A stretch of DNA of 64,000 nt from Rhodobacter sp. (GTDB taxonomy: Bacteria; Pseudomonadota; Alphaproteobacteria; Rhodobacterales; Rhodobacteraceae): positions 1 to 64,000 of the forward strand of contig JADJAB010000012.1 in the NCBI GenBank assembly GCA_016704435.1, written 5' to 3'. Below the pieces are notes generated by a model. The model saw nothing but the letters and a program-made list of their open reading frames with translations, made no database searches and was not told the DNA's origin. Shown here piece after piece: positions 8,624 to 18,769 of the stretch (positions are counted from its first letter, which is position 1; every line of letters starts with the position of its first letter). The position numbers and the translations under genes are program-made.

Positions 8624-8980
8624 ATGCTGCGCACATTGCGACTCATCTTCATCGCCGTCACGGGCCTGGTGCTTCTGACGATCGCGCTGGCCAACCGGGC
8701 CGCGGTTCCGGTGCGGCTGCTGCCCGAGGATCTGGCGCTGTTCCTGGGGCTTTCCACCGCATGGGAGGTGCCGCTCTTTCTGGTGATCCTGGGGGCGGTT
8801 GCGGCGGGCGTTCTGATCGGCTTCGTCTGGGAATGGTTCCGCGAGATGCGCATCCGCACGGATGCCCGCGGCAAGACCCGTGAAGTGGCGCGGCTGGAGC
8901 GCGAGTTGGCGGTGCTGCGCGACACCAAGGAGCCGCCGAAGGACGATGTTCTGGCGCTGCTGGACCAGGGCCGCGGCTAG
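8624..8980 (+). CDS. LapA-like (DUF1049) inner-membrane protein
   Basis: A 118-aa protein with two hydrophobic segments, at about residues 5-22 and 48-70, separated by a short loop containing the family-like NRAAVPVRLLPEDL. A charged coiled-coil-like tail follows (REVARLERELAVLRD). This is the lipopolysaccharide-assembly protein A domain layout; in enterobacteria LapA works with LapB in LPS control. No lapB is visible here. Its stop lies 3 nt before the trpF start, so the two are co-transcribed. This ihfB-lapA-trpF order is common in alphaproteobacteria. Confidence 0.8.
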   Translation: MLRTLRLIFIAVTGLVLLTIALANRAAVPVRLLPEDLALFLGLSTAWEVPLFLVILGAVAAGVLIGFVWEWFREMRIRTDARGKTREVARLERELAVLRDTKEPPKDDVLALLDQGRG

Positions 8981-8983
8981 GCC

Positions 8984-9652
8984 ATGGCCGACGTGCGGGT
9001 GAAGATCTGCGGCCTTAGGACGCTTGATGATGTGGCGGCCGTGGCGGCGGCAGGGGCGGCCTATATCGGCCTGAATTTCTTTCCGGGATCGCCACGATTT
9101 GTGACGCTGGATGAAGCTCGTTCTCTGGCCATTTCTGCACCCGCGGGTCTGTGCAAGGTCGCGCTGACAGTCGATGCCGATGATGCCACGCTGGATTCAA
9201 TCGTCGAGGCGATGCCTTTGGACATGTTGCAGCTGCACGGCCATGAAACCCCGGATCGCGTCGCCGAATTGCGCGCGCGCTATGGGCTGCCGGTGATGAA
9301 GGTCGTAGGTGTGGCGGACGAAGCCGATCTGGCCGCCGTCACCGACTATTCGCTGGTGGCAGACCAGATCATCGTCGATGCCAAACCCCCCAAGGGTGCC
9401 GCGCTGCCCGGTGGCAACGGCCTGCCCTTCGACTGGCGCCTCGTGGCGCAGCGGCGTTGGTTGCGGCCCTGGATGCTGGCGGGGGGGTTGACCGCCGACA
9501 ACGTCGCAGAAGCAATCCGCCTGACCGGCGCGCGGCAGGTCGATGTCTCGTCCGGCGTGGAAAGCGCGCCGGGGGTGAAGGACCCCGCCCGCATTGCCGC
9601 CTTCGTCGCCGCGGCCCATGGCGAGACCTCGGAGGTTCCGATCCTGCGGTAG
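8984..9652 (+). CDS. trpF: Phosphoribosylanthranilate isomerase
   Basis: Catalyses the Amadori rearrangement of N-(5-phosphoribosyl)anthranilate in tryptophan synthesis. The 222-aa product has the barrel landmarks VKICGLRT (Cys near residue 8), LNFFPGSPRF, LDMLQLHGHE, IIVDAKPP (general acid Asp) and the phosphate site LAGGLTADNV followed by QVDVSSGVE. It starts 3 nt after the LapA-like gene and is followed by trpB after a 181-nt gap that contains a repeat hairpin. Confidence 0.95.
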   Translation: MADVRVKICGLRTLDDVAAVAAAGAAYIGLNFFPGSPRFVTLDEARSLAISAPAGLCKVALTVDADDATLDSIVEAMPLDMLQLHGHETPDRVAELRARYGLPVMKVVGVADEADLAAVTDYSLVADQIIVDAKPPKGAALPGGNGLPFDWRLVAQRRWLRPWMLAGGLTADNVAEAIRLTGARQVDVSSGVESAPGVKDPARIAAFVAAAHGETSEVPILR

Positions 9653-9689
9653 GGGACGCGTCCGGCCTTGGCGGTGGATGCGCTCCGCG

Positions 9690-9747
9690 CGGGAGTATTT
9701 GGACCAAGATGAAGCTGCGAGGATTTCATCTCGGGAAAAATATTCCG
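9690..9747. repeat. Dispersed hairpin repeat, copy 3
   Basis: GGGAGTATTTGGACCAAGAT-GAAG at 9691-9714 is followed by a degenerate inverted arm (GATTTCATCTCGGGAAAAAT-ATTCC) at about 9722-9747. It lies between trpF and trpB and would put a hairpin in the operon transcript. Confidence 0.7.
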
Positions 9748-9833
9748 GGGGGAGGCGAAGCCGGGGGGCAGCGCCCCCTTTCCGACGCTTCCCAAGGGCG
9801 CTACACCGATCAGATCAGCGCAAGGGGATAGCC

Positions 9834-11066
<1,233 letters not shown>

Positions 11067-11094
11067 CCGGCCAAGGCAGCCTCGCCCCTGGAAA

Positions 11095-11125
11095 GGCCCT
11101 GCCGCATCCGCGGCGGGGCCTTTTT
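11095..11125 (+). terminator. Intrinsic terminator of trpB
   Basis: GGCCCTGCCGC, loop ATCC, GCGGCGGGGCC, then TTTTT: an 11-bp stem with one G-U pair and a clean T tract. Confidence 0.9.
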
Positions 11126-11134
11126 CACGCCGCC

Positions 11135-11193
11135 GTAAACCCAGGTTTAGGCGCCTAAGCTGCTGGCCAATGGGCGGCGGGGTAAACCCTGGG
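11135..11193. promoter_or_regulatory. Dyads and direct repeat upstream of the PepSY cassette
   Basis: TAAACC-CA-GGTTTA at 11136-11149 is a perfect dyad that overlaps a second one, TAGGCGCCTA at 11148-11157. GTAAACCC(A/T)GG occurs at 11135 and again at 11182, 47 nt apart. The arrangement, 110-165 nt before the first PepSY-like gene, looks like a regulator binding region. No promoter was assigned. Confidence 0.4.
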
Positions 11194-11299
11194 CGAATAT
11201 CCTTTCGAGGCTGGCACCGTCTTTCTTGTCCTTGTCGCCACATTGCGCGGCGGGAAACGGGTCGGCCACGGCGGACCCCCGATCACGAAAGGGATACCG

Positions 11300-11824
11300 A
11301 TGAGGACCAAGATGAAACTGATGGTGGCGGCCCTGGTGCTGTCCGGCTCGATGGCCATGGCGGCCGTGACGACCGAGCAACTGGTCGCGGACCTGCAGGC
11401 CGAGGGCTATACTTGGATCGAGGTGAAGCGCGGGCCGACCCAGATCAAGATCGAGGCGGTGCGCGGCACCTCGAAGACCGAGACGATCATCGATGCCGAG
11501 ACCGGTGCAATCCTGAGGTCCGAGACCGAAGATGCCAACGCCGCCGAACAGGCCCGGATCGGCGTGAAAGTGCGCGAGCGGGTGCGCAACCGTGATTTCC
11601 TGCGCATCGGCCGCGATGACGGTGACGATGATGGCGAAGATGACGATCTTGGCCAGGGCCGCGACGATGATGACGACGAGGATGGCGACCGGGGTCAGGG
11701 CCGCGATGACGACGATGACGACGGCAACGGAGGCCGCGGTGACGATGGCGGTGACGACGATCATGGTGGCGATCACGGTGGCGACCAGGGTGACGATCAC
11801 GGTGGCGACAGCGATGACGACTGA
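11300..11824 (+). CDS. Exported PepSY-like protein with Asp/Gly-rich tail
   Basis: From ATG 11300 (AAAGGGA site upstream) the product is 174 aa. A signal peptide (KMKLMVAALVLSGSMAMA) ends near residue 21. A PepSY-like unit follows: LVADLQAEGYTWIEVKRGPT, IKIEAV, then IIDAETGAILRSE. From about residue 110 to the end it is almost pure Asp, Gly, Arg and His, with runs such as GRDDDDDEDGD. The tail is probably disordered and could bind calcium or other cations outside the membrane. The next gene encodes a similar protein. PepSY domains are usually read as peptidase-inhibitory or sensory; the function here is unknown. Confidence 0.8.
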   Translation: MRTKMKLMVAALVLSGSMAMAAVTTEQLVADLQAEGYTWIEVKRGPTQIKIEAVRGTSKTETIIDAETGAILRSETEDANAAEQARIGVKVRERVRNRDFLRIGRDDGDDDGEDDDLGQGRDDDDDEDGDRGQGRDDDDDDGNGGRGDDGGDDDHGGDHGGDQGDDHGGDSDDD

Positions 11825-11841
11825 TCGACCGGGCATGTCGG

Positions 11842-11875
11842 CCCCCCGCCCCTCCCGGCCTTGCCGGGGGGGTGC
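11842..11875 (+). other. G/C-rich RNA hairpin between the two PepSY-like genes
   Basis: CCCGGC-CTT-GCCGGG within a longer C-run/G-run pair forms a stable stem, with no T tract. It may protect or partly terminate the transcript of the first PepSY gene. Confidence 0.4.
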
Positions 11876-11922
11876 TGCCGGCCCATGATGTGAACAGGCG
11901 CGGGCCAGTTGGGAGACCCTTG

Positions 11923-12339
11923 ATGAACCGCCGGACCTTCGTGACCTCGCTTGCGGCGCTGCTGGCCTCTTCCGGGGCAGCCTTCGCACGCGACTATGCC
12001 GAGGATATCGTGAGGGAACTGCGCCGCGGCGGGTATCGAATCGTCAGCGTCACCCGCACCTTTCTGGGGCGCGTTCGGATCCGGGCGGCCAAGAACCGGG
12101 GCGAGCGCGAGATCATCCTGAACCCCGCAACGGGTGAAATCCTGCGCGACCTTTGGGTTGCCGGCGGCTTCGATGCAGGGTCCTTGAACGATGCAACCGG
12201 TGGCGGGGGGGGCGAGAAGGACGATCGCGGTGATGATGACGATGATGGCGGCGACGATGATCGCGATCACCGTGATGACGACAACGGCAGCGGCGACAGC
12301 GGGAAGGGAAAGGGCGGCGGCGGAGAGGATGATGATTGA
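11923..12339 (+). CDS. Second exported PepSY-like protein, probable Tat substrate, acidic tail
   Basis: A 138-aa protein from ATG 11923. The N terminus MNRRTFVTSLAALLASSGAA has a twin-arginine motif and a hydrophobic core, so export through Tat is likely. The mature part repeats the pattern of the preceding gene: VRELRRGGYRIVSVTRTFLG, then REIILNPATGEILRD, then a Gly/Asp-rich disordered tail (DDRGDDDDDGG). The two may be divergent tandem duplicates using different export routes. A membrane-anchored LuxR-type gene follows 27 nt downstream. Confidence 0.78.
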   Translation: MNRRTFVTSLAALLASSGAAFARDYAEDIVRELRRGGYRIVSVTRTFLGRVRIRAAKNRGEREIILNPATGEILRDLWVAGGFDAGSLNDATGGGGGEKDDRGDDDDDGGDDDRDHRDDDNGSGDSGKGKGGGGEDDD

Positions 12340-12366
12340 TCCCGACCGGCGGCTTCGGGCCGGAGC

Positions 12367-12906
12367 ATGAAGCGGTACTGGACCCTGCTTGTGCTTTTTG
12401 TGGTGCAGCTTGCCTGTGCCCTGTTCTTCGTTGGCGACATCCTTGCCTCGGTCTTCGGCCTGCCGATCGGGCCGATGCCCTGGGAACTGCGCGAACTGCT
12501 GGAGGTGGGCGCGGCCTTCGGGCTGATCATCGGCGTGGGCTTGGGCGGACTGGCGCTGCGCCGGGCCTTGCGCGACCGGCACCGCGCCGAGGAAAGCCTG
12601 CGCCGCGCCTCGGGCGCCTTCGCCGATCTGATGGAAGAGCGGTTCGGCGAATGGGGGCTGACCATGGCCGAACGCGACGTGGCCCTGTTCGCGATCAAGG
12701 GCATGTCGACCGCCGAGATTGCCGGTTTGCGCAAGACCAGCGAAGGCACCGTCAAGGCGCAGACCAATGCGATCTACCGCAAGGCGGAGGTCAGCGGACG
12801 ACCGCAGCTGCTGAGCCTGTTCATCGAGGATCTGATGCGCGATGACGGCACCATCCGGCCCGGCCTTGCCGAAGCGCCGGCGCCGGTCTTCGCCTCAGCG
12901 AAGTGA
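12367..12906 (+). CDS. Membrane-anchored LuxR-type helix-turn-helix regulator
   Basis: This 179-aa protein has two N-terminal transmembrane segments (about residues 5-27 and 45-63). A short coiled linker (RHRAEESLRRASGAFADLM) leads to a GerE/LuxR HTH (LTMAERDVALFAIKGMSTAEIAGLRKTSEGTVKAQTNAIYRKA, residues about 98-140). There is no receiver domain, so it probably senses through its membrane or periplasmic part and acts directly on DNA. It follows the two exported PepSY-like genes closely, and the three look like one operon in which the secreted proteins could be its inputs or targets. Confidence 0.8.
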   Translation: MKRYWTLLVLFVVQLACALFFVGDILASVFGLPIGPMPWELRELLEVGAAFGLIIGVGLGGLALRRALRDRHRAEESLRRASGAFADLMEERFGEWGLTMAERDVALFAIKGMSTAEIAGLRKTSEGTVKAQTNAIYRKAEVSGRPQLLSLFIEDLMRDDGTIRPGLAEAPAPVFASAK

Positions 12907-12924
12907 GGGTGGGCCAGAGGCGTC

Positions 12925-13542
12925 CTAGTCCCGGCGCTCGCCCCACACCGCCCAGCGGCCGCCGGTATCCGGCTCCGGGCGTCCGGTGCCGTCAAGCCGG
13001 GTGCCGGCAAGGGTCAACGTGTCGAAATAGCCGTGCGACCAGGTCATGGTGACGTCCGCCCCATCGCAGGTCCAGGTGCCGCGATTGGTGCCCTGCACAT
13101 GGGTTCCATCCGGGTGGAAGACGACATCGCCGTTCACGAACCACGCCCAGGTTCCGATCAGCACGTTGCATCCGTCGGCCTCAAGGGCCGGGGTCGCTGC
13201 GGCGCCGGGCGCGTCGGCCATGAACGACGTGCCGAAATCCGCGGCGAACAGTTCCACCTGATATTCGCCGGTACGCAGGAACGATATCTCGCGGGAGATG
13301 TTGAGCGGCGGTTTCATCCGCGACGCCTCGACAAGCAAGCGCGATTGCCCCATCGGCACAGGGAACCGCAAGCTGCTGTTAGGGGCGATGGTCACCGCGT
13401 CGGAATAGACGGCGGTATCGTATATGTTCACCGTCTCGACATTCAGCGTTGCGTCGGTGTTGTTGTGCACGGTCAGATAGGCCTCGGCAGCGGCGGCAGC
13501 GGCCGCGAGGCACAATATCAATGTCAGCAGGATCCTTTGCAT
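12925..13542 (-). CDS. Secreted hypothetical protein, 205 aa
   Basis: Reading from the ATG at 13542, the N terminus MQRILLTLILCLAAAAAAAEA is a typical signal peptide. The rest contains a beta-rich region (YLTVHNNTDATLNVETVNIY) and a C-terminal part with WAWFVNGDVVFHPDGT and GTWTCDGADVTMTWSHG. That part resembles a small beta-sandwich in which substrate or product mass is described by repeated Trp-Gly strands. Family unknown. It is convergent with the LuxR-type gene (18-nt gap) and probably monocistronic. The in-frame region upstream to 13764 has no support as coding. Confidence 0.72.
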   Translation of the reverse strand: MQRILLTLILCLAAAAAAAEAYLTVHNNTDATLNVETVNIYDTAVYSDAVTIAPNSSLRFPVPMGQSRLLVEASRMKPPLNISREISFLRTGEYQVELFAADFGTSFMADAPGAAATPALEADGCNVLIGTWAWFVNGDVVFHPDGTHVQGTNRGTWTCDGADVTMTWSHGYFDTLTLAGTRLDGTGRPEPDTGGRWAVWGERRD

Positions 13543-13657
13543 GCCGATCTCCCTTCCGACCGGGAAGCCGACAGGCCTGCGCCCGGTCCCATGACAGGTT
13601 GACGTGGGCAACAGACTACGCCCGTTGGCGAGTGCGGCAAAGCCTAAATGCGGCAGT

Positions 13658-14032
13658 TCAGTTCGCCGCCAAAGCGTAAAGCTGCAGCACCTCCAGCGGT
13701 ACCACCTGCAGGGTATTGGCATGGGTGGCGGCCAGCCGCACCTGCGGGGCGGCGCCTTCGTCATGCGCCTGCACGAAGCGCCCGGCGCAAAGGCACCACT
13801 GGTCGCCCGGTTTCAGTCCGGCAAAGCCGAACGCGGGGCGTGGGGTCGAAAGGTCGTTGCCAAGGTATTTCGACAGCGCCAGGAATTCCGCCGTCATCAC
13901 GGCGCAGACGGTGTGCAGCCCGCGGTCGTGCGGGCCGGTATTGCAGCAGCCGTCGCGGAAAAAGCCGGTGACCGGGTCAAGGGAGCAAGGCTCCAGCGCG
14001 CCGCCCAGGACGTTCAGCGAGGGTTCCTTCAT
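13658..14032 (-). CDS. DUF2237 family protein
   Basis: A 124-aa protein (MKEPSLNVLGGALEPCSLDP...) matching the DUF2237 family, with conserved LGGALEPCS, GFFRDGCCNTGPHDRGLHTVCAVMT, LSKYLGNDLSTP and GDQWCLCAGRF. The Cys-rich core suggests metal or thiol chemistry, but the function is not established. Its start overlaps the stop of the upstream monooxygenase by four bases (ATGA), so the two are translationally coupled. Confidence 0.88.
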   Translation of the reverse strand: MKEPSLNVLGGALEPCSLDPVTGFFRDGCCNTGPHDRGLHTVCAVMTAEFLALSKYLGNDLSTPRPAFGFAGLKPGDQWCLCAGRFVQAHDEGAAPQVRLAATHANTLQVVPLEVLQLYALAAN

Positions 14033-15267
14033 GGCCTGTCCTTTGCCGGGGCAAGGGCCGCAGGATGGACCGGGCGCGGCGGAAAATCCACCCCCGCCAG
14101 CGGCAGGATCAGATCGCCCCCCACCAGCCGGGTCAGCACGCGGGGCAGCGGCCAGGTTTGCGACAGTGGCATCAACAGCCGGTCGCGCAGCACCGGCAGC
14201 ATCCGGCTGTCGGATTGGTATTGCGGGGTGAAGACCGCACTCATCACCTGATAGAGTCGCACATGCCAGCGCCGCAATCGCGCATAGAGCGGCCCCGGAT
14301 CGGCCCCCTCGCCACGCACCGCCAGCGCCAGGGCCAGCGCATCCAGCAGTGCCATGTTCGCCCCCTGTCCAAGCTGGGGCGAGGCCCGATGCGCGGCATC
14401 GCCGATATGGACCAGATTGCTGGCATGGGGCCTGTGCAAGGTGCCATGCGAATAGCGCGCGGGCGTCATGTCGGCGGGCGTGCGGATGCTGGCCAGAAAC
14501 GGCGCGACTTCGGGCCAGAGGGCGGTGACTTCGGTCTTCCACCCGGCGATGTCGGCTTGTGGCCAATGGTCCAGCGCAGGGCGGGGCAGCGACCAGAAGA
14601 GGGCGGCCACCTCCGGCCCATCCGCCGCCATCCGGCCCAGGGGCAGCACGCCGACCATCTTGCTGGCGCGGCGATAGCGCTGGCGCAATTCGTCCTGTCG
14701 CAGGTCGGTGGCGGGCCAGGGCACGGTTCCCCAGACCGCGCCATAGTGCAGCAGACGTGCCTTCAGGGGCGACAGGGCAGAGCCCGCACCCGCCGCATCG
14801 ACGACCAGATCATACCGGCCAAGGGCGGCGCCATCGGCGCCAGACACCTCGCGCCGGTCGCGGCAGGGGCGGGTGGCGGAGACGCGCGTCGCCGGCACGA
14901 TCGACGCACCGGCCTGCAAGGCCGCCGCATGAACCGACGCAAACAGCGCGGCGCGGTGGATCGCCAGCCCATGGCGCGGCCCGCCGTTGCGGTCATAGCG
15001 CACGTCCAGCACGGTGCGCCCGCTGTCGGCCTCGGTTCCCGCCATGCGGTGAAGCCTTCGGCCCAGCCCCTGTGCTGCCGCTTCGGCCCCGATCAGCCGC
15101 AGCACCGCCTGCCCGACCGGCTGGATCACCAGCCCCGAGCCGACCGGCTGCGGCTGCGTGAACTGGTCGAACACCGTCACCCGGTGCCCGTCCTGCGCCA
15201 GGAGCGCAGCCGCCGTCAGGCCCCCGATCCCGGCCCCGGCAATGGCGATGGAAAGCACCTGCGGCAT
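14029..15267 (-). CDS. FAD-dependent monooxygenase (UbiH/salicylate-hydroxylase type)
   Basis: The product (about 412 aa) opens with the FAD-binding GAGIGG fingerprint (IAIAGAGIGGLTAAALLAQDG) and has the second FAD motif near its middle, IGDAAHRASPQLGQGANMALLDA. This is the class A flavoprotein aromatic hydroxylase fold; the substrate cannot be read from sequence. ATG 15267 places the fold eight residues in; ATG 15279 and 15303 are also in frame. It is coupled to the DUF2237 gene downstream, which may be a partner. Confidence 0.87.
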   Translation of the reverse strand: MPQVLSIAIAGAGIGGLTAAALLAQDGHRVTVFDQFTQPQPVGSGLVIQPVGQAVLRLIGAEAAAQGLGRRLHRMAGTEADSGRTVLDVRYDRNGGPRHGLAIHRAALFASVHAAALQAGASIVPATRVSATRPCRDRREVSGADGAALGRYDLVVDAAGAGSALSPLKARLLHYGAVWGTVPWPATDLRQDELRQRYRRASKMVGVLPLGRMAADGPEVAALFWSLPRPALDHWPQADIAGWKTEVTALWPEVAPFLASIRTPADMTPARYSHGTLHRPHASNLVHIGDAAHRASPQLGQGANMALLDALALALAVRGEGADPGPLYARLRRWHVRLYQVMSAVFTPQYQSDSRMLPVLRDRLLMPLSQTWPLPRVLTRLVGGDLILPLAGVDFPPRPVHPAALAPAKDRP

Positions 15268-15457
15268 CCCGGGCACCATGCCCCCGCGCCGCTGGCCGTG
15301 CAAGTCCGCGCCCCTTTACCCGCGCCCCCCCCGCGCCTATAAGGCGGGCCATGCGAAACGGGCTTGGCATACGGCGAATTAGCGGCCCGGCGGGCTGAAA
15401 CCCTCAGCCGCCGGGTAAAGCCTTCGTTTTCCCAGACATCCGCAAGAAAGCCCAGCC

Positions 15458-18425
15458 ATGTGCGCCGATACGCCCGCAACGACTCCTGACTCCACCGCGC
15501 CCGACTACCGCGACACCGTGTTCCTGCCCGAGACCGATTTTCCGATGCGCGCTGGCCTGCCGCAGCGCGAGCCCGACTGGCTGGCCCGGTGGGAGCGGAT
15601 CGGGGTCTATGACCGCTTGCGCGAGAAAAAGGGGCCCGATGGCGGAAAGCGGGCGCCTTTCGTGCTGCATGACGGCCCTCCCTATGCCAACGGGCACCTG
15701 CACATCGGACATGCGCTGAACAAGATCCTCAAGGACATGGTGGTGCGCAGCCAGCAGATGATGGGCCGCGATGCCCGCTATGTGCCGGGCTGGGATTGCC
15801 ACGGCCTGCCGATCGAATGGAAGATCGAAGAGCAATACCGCGCCAAGGGGTTGAACAAGGACGCCGTGGATGTGGTGGCCTTCCGCCAGGAATGCCGCAA
15901 GTTCGCCGAGGGCTGGATCGACATCCAGCGCGAGGAATTCAAGCGTCTGGGTGTCACAGGCAAATGGGACGACCCCTATCGGACCATGGACTACCACGCC
16001 GAGGCGGTGATCGCGGACGAGTTCATGAAGCTGCTGATGAACGGCACGCTGTATCAGGGCTCGAAGCCCGTGATGTGGTCGCCGGTGGAAAAGACCGCCT
16101 TGGCCGAGGCGGAGGTGGAGTATCACGACCATACCAGCCACACGATCTGGGTGGCGTTCCCGTGGCGACGCGACGCCTCCGGCGGCCGGGCGCAGGCAAT
16201 GGCTAACTTGCACCAAAGAGCCCAGGTCGTGATCTGGACGACCACGCCCTGGACCATTCCGCAGAACCGGGCCGTGGCGTTCAACCCGGCGATTTCCTAT
16301 GGCTGTTACGAGGTGATCGCGCGTCCCGAGGACAGCAACGCGACGATCGGGATGCGCTATCTGATGGCCGACAAGCTGGCCGAAAGCGTATTCGCGGCGG
16401 CCAAGCTGGGCGAAGGGATGGTGCGGCGGCTGGCCGATGTTCCGGCTGCCGATCTGGCCGGGCTGGTGCTGTCGCATCCTTTGCGTGGCGTCGAAGGCGG
16501 CGCAGGGCGAGTGGGATTATGACGTGCCGATGCTGCCGGGTGATCATGTGACCGATGAAGCGGGTACCGGGTTTGTGCATACCGCGCCCAGCCATGGCGA
16601 CGATGACTATCAGCTGGGCCAGAAGTTCGGCCTGCCGATGACCTATAACGTGGAGCCGGACGGGTCATTCCGCGCCGATCTGCCCTTGTTCGGCGGCCAG
16701 CCGATCGTCCTGCCCGATGGCAAGGAAGGCCCGGCGAACGTATCCGTCATCAAGCAGCTGGCCTGGTCCGGGGCGCTGCTGGCCAAGGGCAAGATGCGGC
16801 ACAGCTATCCGCATTCCTGGCGGTCCAAGGCGCCGCTGATCTACCGCAATACGCCGCAATGGTTTGCCGCCATCGACCGGCCGATCGACGACGGGCAGGG
16901 GGCCTATGGCGCGACGATCCGCGAGCGCGCGCTGACCTCGATCCGCGAGTTGGTGACCTTCACGCCGGAGTCGGGCAAGAACCGGCTTTACTCGATGATC
17001 GAGGCGCGGCCCGATTGGGTGCTGAGCCGCCAGCGCGCCTGGGGCGTGCCGCTGACCTGCTTCGTCAAGAAGGGCGCCAAGCCGACCGATGACGCCTTCC
17101 TGCTGCGCCACCCGGAGGTGAACGCGCGGATCGTGGCCGCGTTTGAGGCCGATGGGGCCGATGTCTGGTATGTGCAAGGATTCAAGGAGCGCATGCTGGG
17201 TGGCCTGGTCGATCCGTCGGATTATGAACAGGTCATGGATGTGCTGGATGTCTGGTTCGACTCTGGTTCGACCCATGCGTTCGTCCTGCGCGACCGTGAG
17301 GATGGCGCGGCGGACGGCATTGCGGATCTCTATCTGGAAGGCACCGACCAGCATCGCGGCTGGTTCCATTCCTCGATGCTGCAAGCCTGCGGCACCAAGG
17401 GCCGCGCGCCCTATCGGGGCCTGCTGACCCACGGCTTCACGCTGGACGAGAAGGGCATGAAGATGTCCAAGAGCCTCGGCAATACCATCGTGCCCGAGAC
17501 GGTTGTCCAGCAATACGGCGCCGATATCCTGCGCCTCTGGGTGGCGCTGGTCGATTTCACCAATGATCAGCGGATCGGGCCGGAAATCCTGAAAGGCGTG
17601 GCCGACAGCTACCGCCGCTTGCGCAACACGTTGCGATTCATGCTGGGCAATCTGGCGGGGTTCAGCGACGCCGAGCGGGTGGACGCAAGGGACATGCCGG
17701 AGCTGGAGCGCTGGGTGCTGCACCGGCTGGCGGAACTGGATGCCGAGGTGCGGGCAGGCTACACGGCCTATGATTTCCAGGGCGTGTTCCAGCGGCTCTT
17801 TGCCTTCTGCACCACGGATCTGTCGGCGGTCTATTTCGACATCCGAAAGGACGCGCTTTATTGCGACGCGGCCGGCAGCACCCGCCGTCGCGCCAGCCGG
17901 ACGGTTCTGGACCTGCTCTATCAACGGCTGACGACCTGGCTGGCCCCGATCCTGACCTTCACCATGGAAGAGGTCTGGCTGTGTCGCAACGATGGCGACG
18001 GTTCGGTCCATCTGGAGGATTTCCCCGAGACGCCCGCCGACTGGCTGAACCCCGCGCTGGCGGCGAAGTGGGAGGGCATCCGCGCCGCCCGCCGCGTGGT
18101 GACGGGGGCGCTGGAAGTGCAGCGGACGGCCAAGGTGATCGGCGCCAGCCTAGAGGCAGCTCCGGTGGTGCATGTGGCCGACACGGCGATCCTGGCTGCG
18201 CTGAGATCGGTGGATTTCGCCAATCTGTGTATCACCAGCGGGGTGCAGCTGACCGCCGATCCAGAGCCGCAGGAGGCTTTCCGCCTGCCCGAAGTGCCGG
18301 GTATCGCGGTGGTCTTCGAACCTGCGCCGGGCGGAAAATGCCAGCGCTGCTGGCAGATCCTGCCGGATGTGGGCACCCATGCCCATGCGGGAACCTGCAA
18401 GCGCTGCAACGAGGCGCTGGGCTGA
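15458..18425 (+). CDS. ileS: Isoleucyl-tRNA synthetase, internal frameshift
   Basis: Charges tRNA-Ile with isoleucine. From ATG 15458 the frame has the class I motif HLHIGHAL (about residue 83) and the editing-domain WTTTPWTIPQNRA. It loses register after HPLRGVEG near 16497. The remaining protein runs one frame over (EWDYDVPMLPGDHVTDEAGTGFVHTAPSHG) through KMSKS (about residue 668) to a C-terminal zinc finger (CQRC...CKRC). Removing one G from the GGCGGCG stretch at 16495-16501 restores about 988 aa. The enzyme is essential, so a sequencing error is the likely cause. Confidence 0.95.
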
Positions 18426-18446
18426 AAGCGGATATTCCGAAAGGCC

Positions 18447-18476
18447 CGTAGGATGGGCAATGTTGCCCATCCTACG
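18447..18476. repeat. 30-nt perfect palindrome after ileS
   Basis: CGTAGGATGGGCAA, TG, TTGCCCATCCTACG: two perfect 14-nt arms with a 2-nt centre. It lies between the convergent ends of ileS and the DUF1127 gene and could act as a two-way terminator or mRNA end protector. Related GTAGG(A/G)TGGGCAA palindromes are known as repeated extragenic elements in proteobacteria. A half copy (CCACCCTACG) is seen near 22535. Confidence 0.8.
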
Positions 18477-18481
18477 GCAGG

Positions 18482-18679
18482 TCAGGCCCGGAGAAGGACA
18501 GGGAGTGCCCAGCCAGGCCGCGTCGCGTCGATCGCCGCCGGCGGACGCAGACCCAGGTGCAGGGCCTCCATCTCGGTGCGGGTCAGGCCGATGTCGTCCA
18601 GAAGCCGGTCATCCGTGCGCAACAGCAGGAATGCGGTCGAACGGCGCAACTGCATGCGGGCGAACAGACGGGTGAACAT
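18482..18679 (-). CDS. DUF1127 small protein
   Basis: A 65-aa basic protein with the DUF1127 core: LRTDDRLLDDIGLTRTEM, preceded by an Arg-rich helix (LFARMQLRR). In several alphaproteobacteria such proteins affect RNA turnover or phosphate and stress responses; the role here is unknown. It is divergent from the LysR gene across a 99-nt region holding a promoter and an operator-like dyad, the usual layout for a LysR regulator and its target. AAAGGAGG precedes the ATG. Confidence 0.85.
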   Translation of the reverse strand: MFTRLFARMQLRRSTAFLLLRTDDRLLDDIGLTRTEMEALHLGLRPPAAIDATRPGWALPVLLRA

Positions 18680-18718
18680 GGCGGCCTCCTTTGGTCAGCG
18701 CCTCTTCTGACATCTGTT

Positions 18719-18747
18719 TTGACATTTCACAAACGAATAGGTTTAAT
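18719..18747 (+). promoter_or_regulatory. Sigma-70 promoter of the LysR gene
   Basis: TTGACA at 18719-18724, a 17-nt spacer and TTTAAT at 18742-18747: a near-consensus promoter reading toward the LysR gene. Confidence 0.75.
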
Positions 18748-18769
18748 GAGTATTATTTACGATACTCAT
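18746..18769. promoter_or_regulatory. LysR-type operator dyad
   Basis: ATGAGTAT, 8-nt spacer, ATACTCAT: perfect 8-nt inverted arms. The dyad overlaps the -10 box and start point of the LysR promoter, fitting autoregulation and control of the divergent DUF1127 gene. Confidence 0.7.

Noticed and set aside
11600..11820. Low-complexity GATGAC repeats (also near 12230-12330)
   Set aside because: They encode the Asp-rich tails of the two secreted proteins in a continuous frame and are not a tandem-repeat locus.
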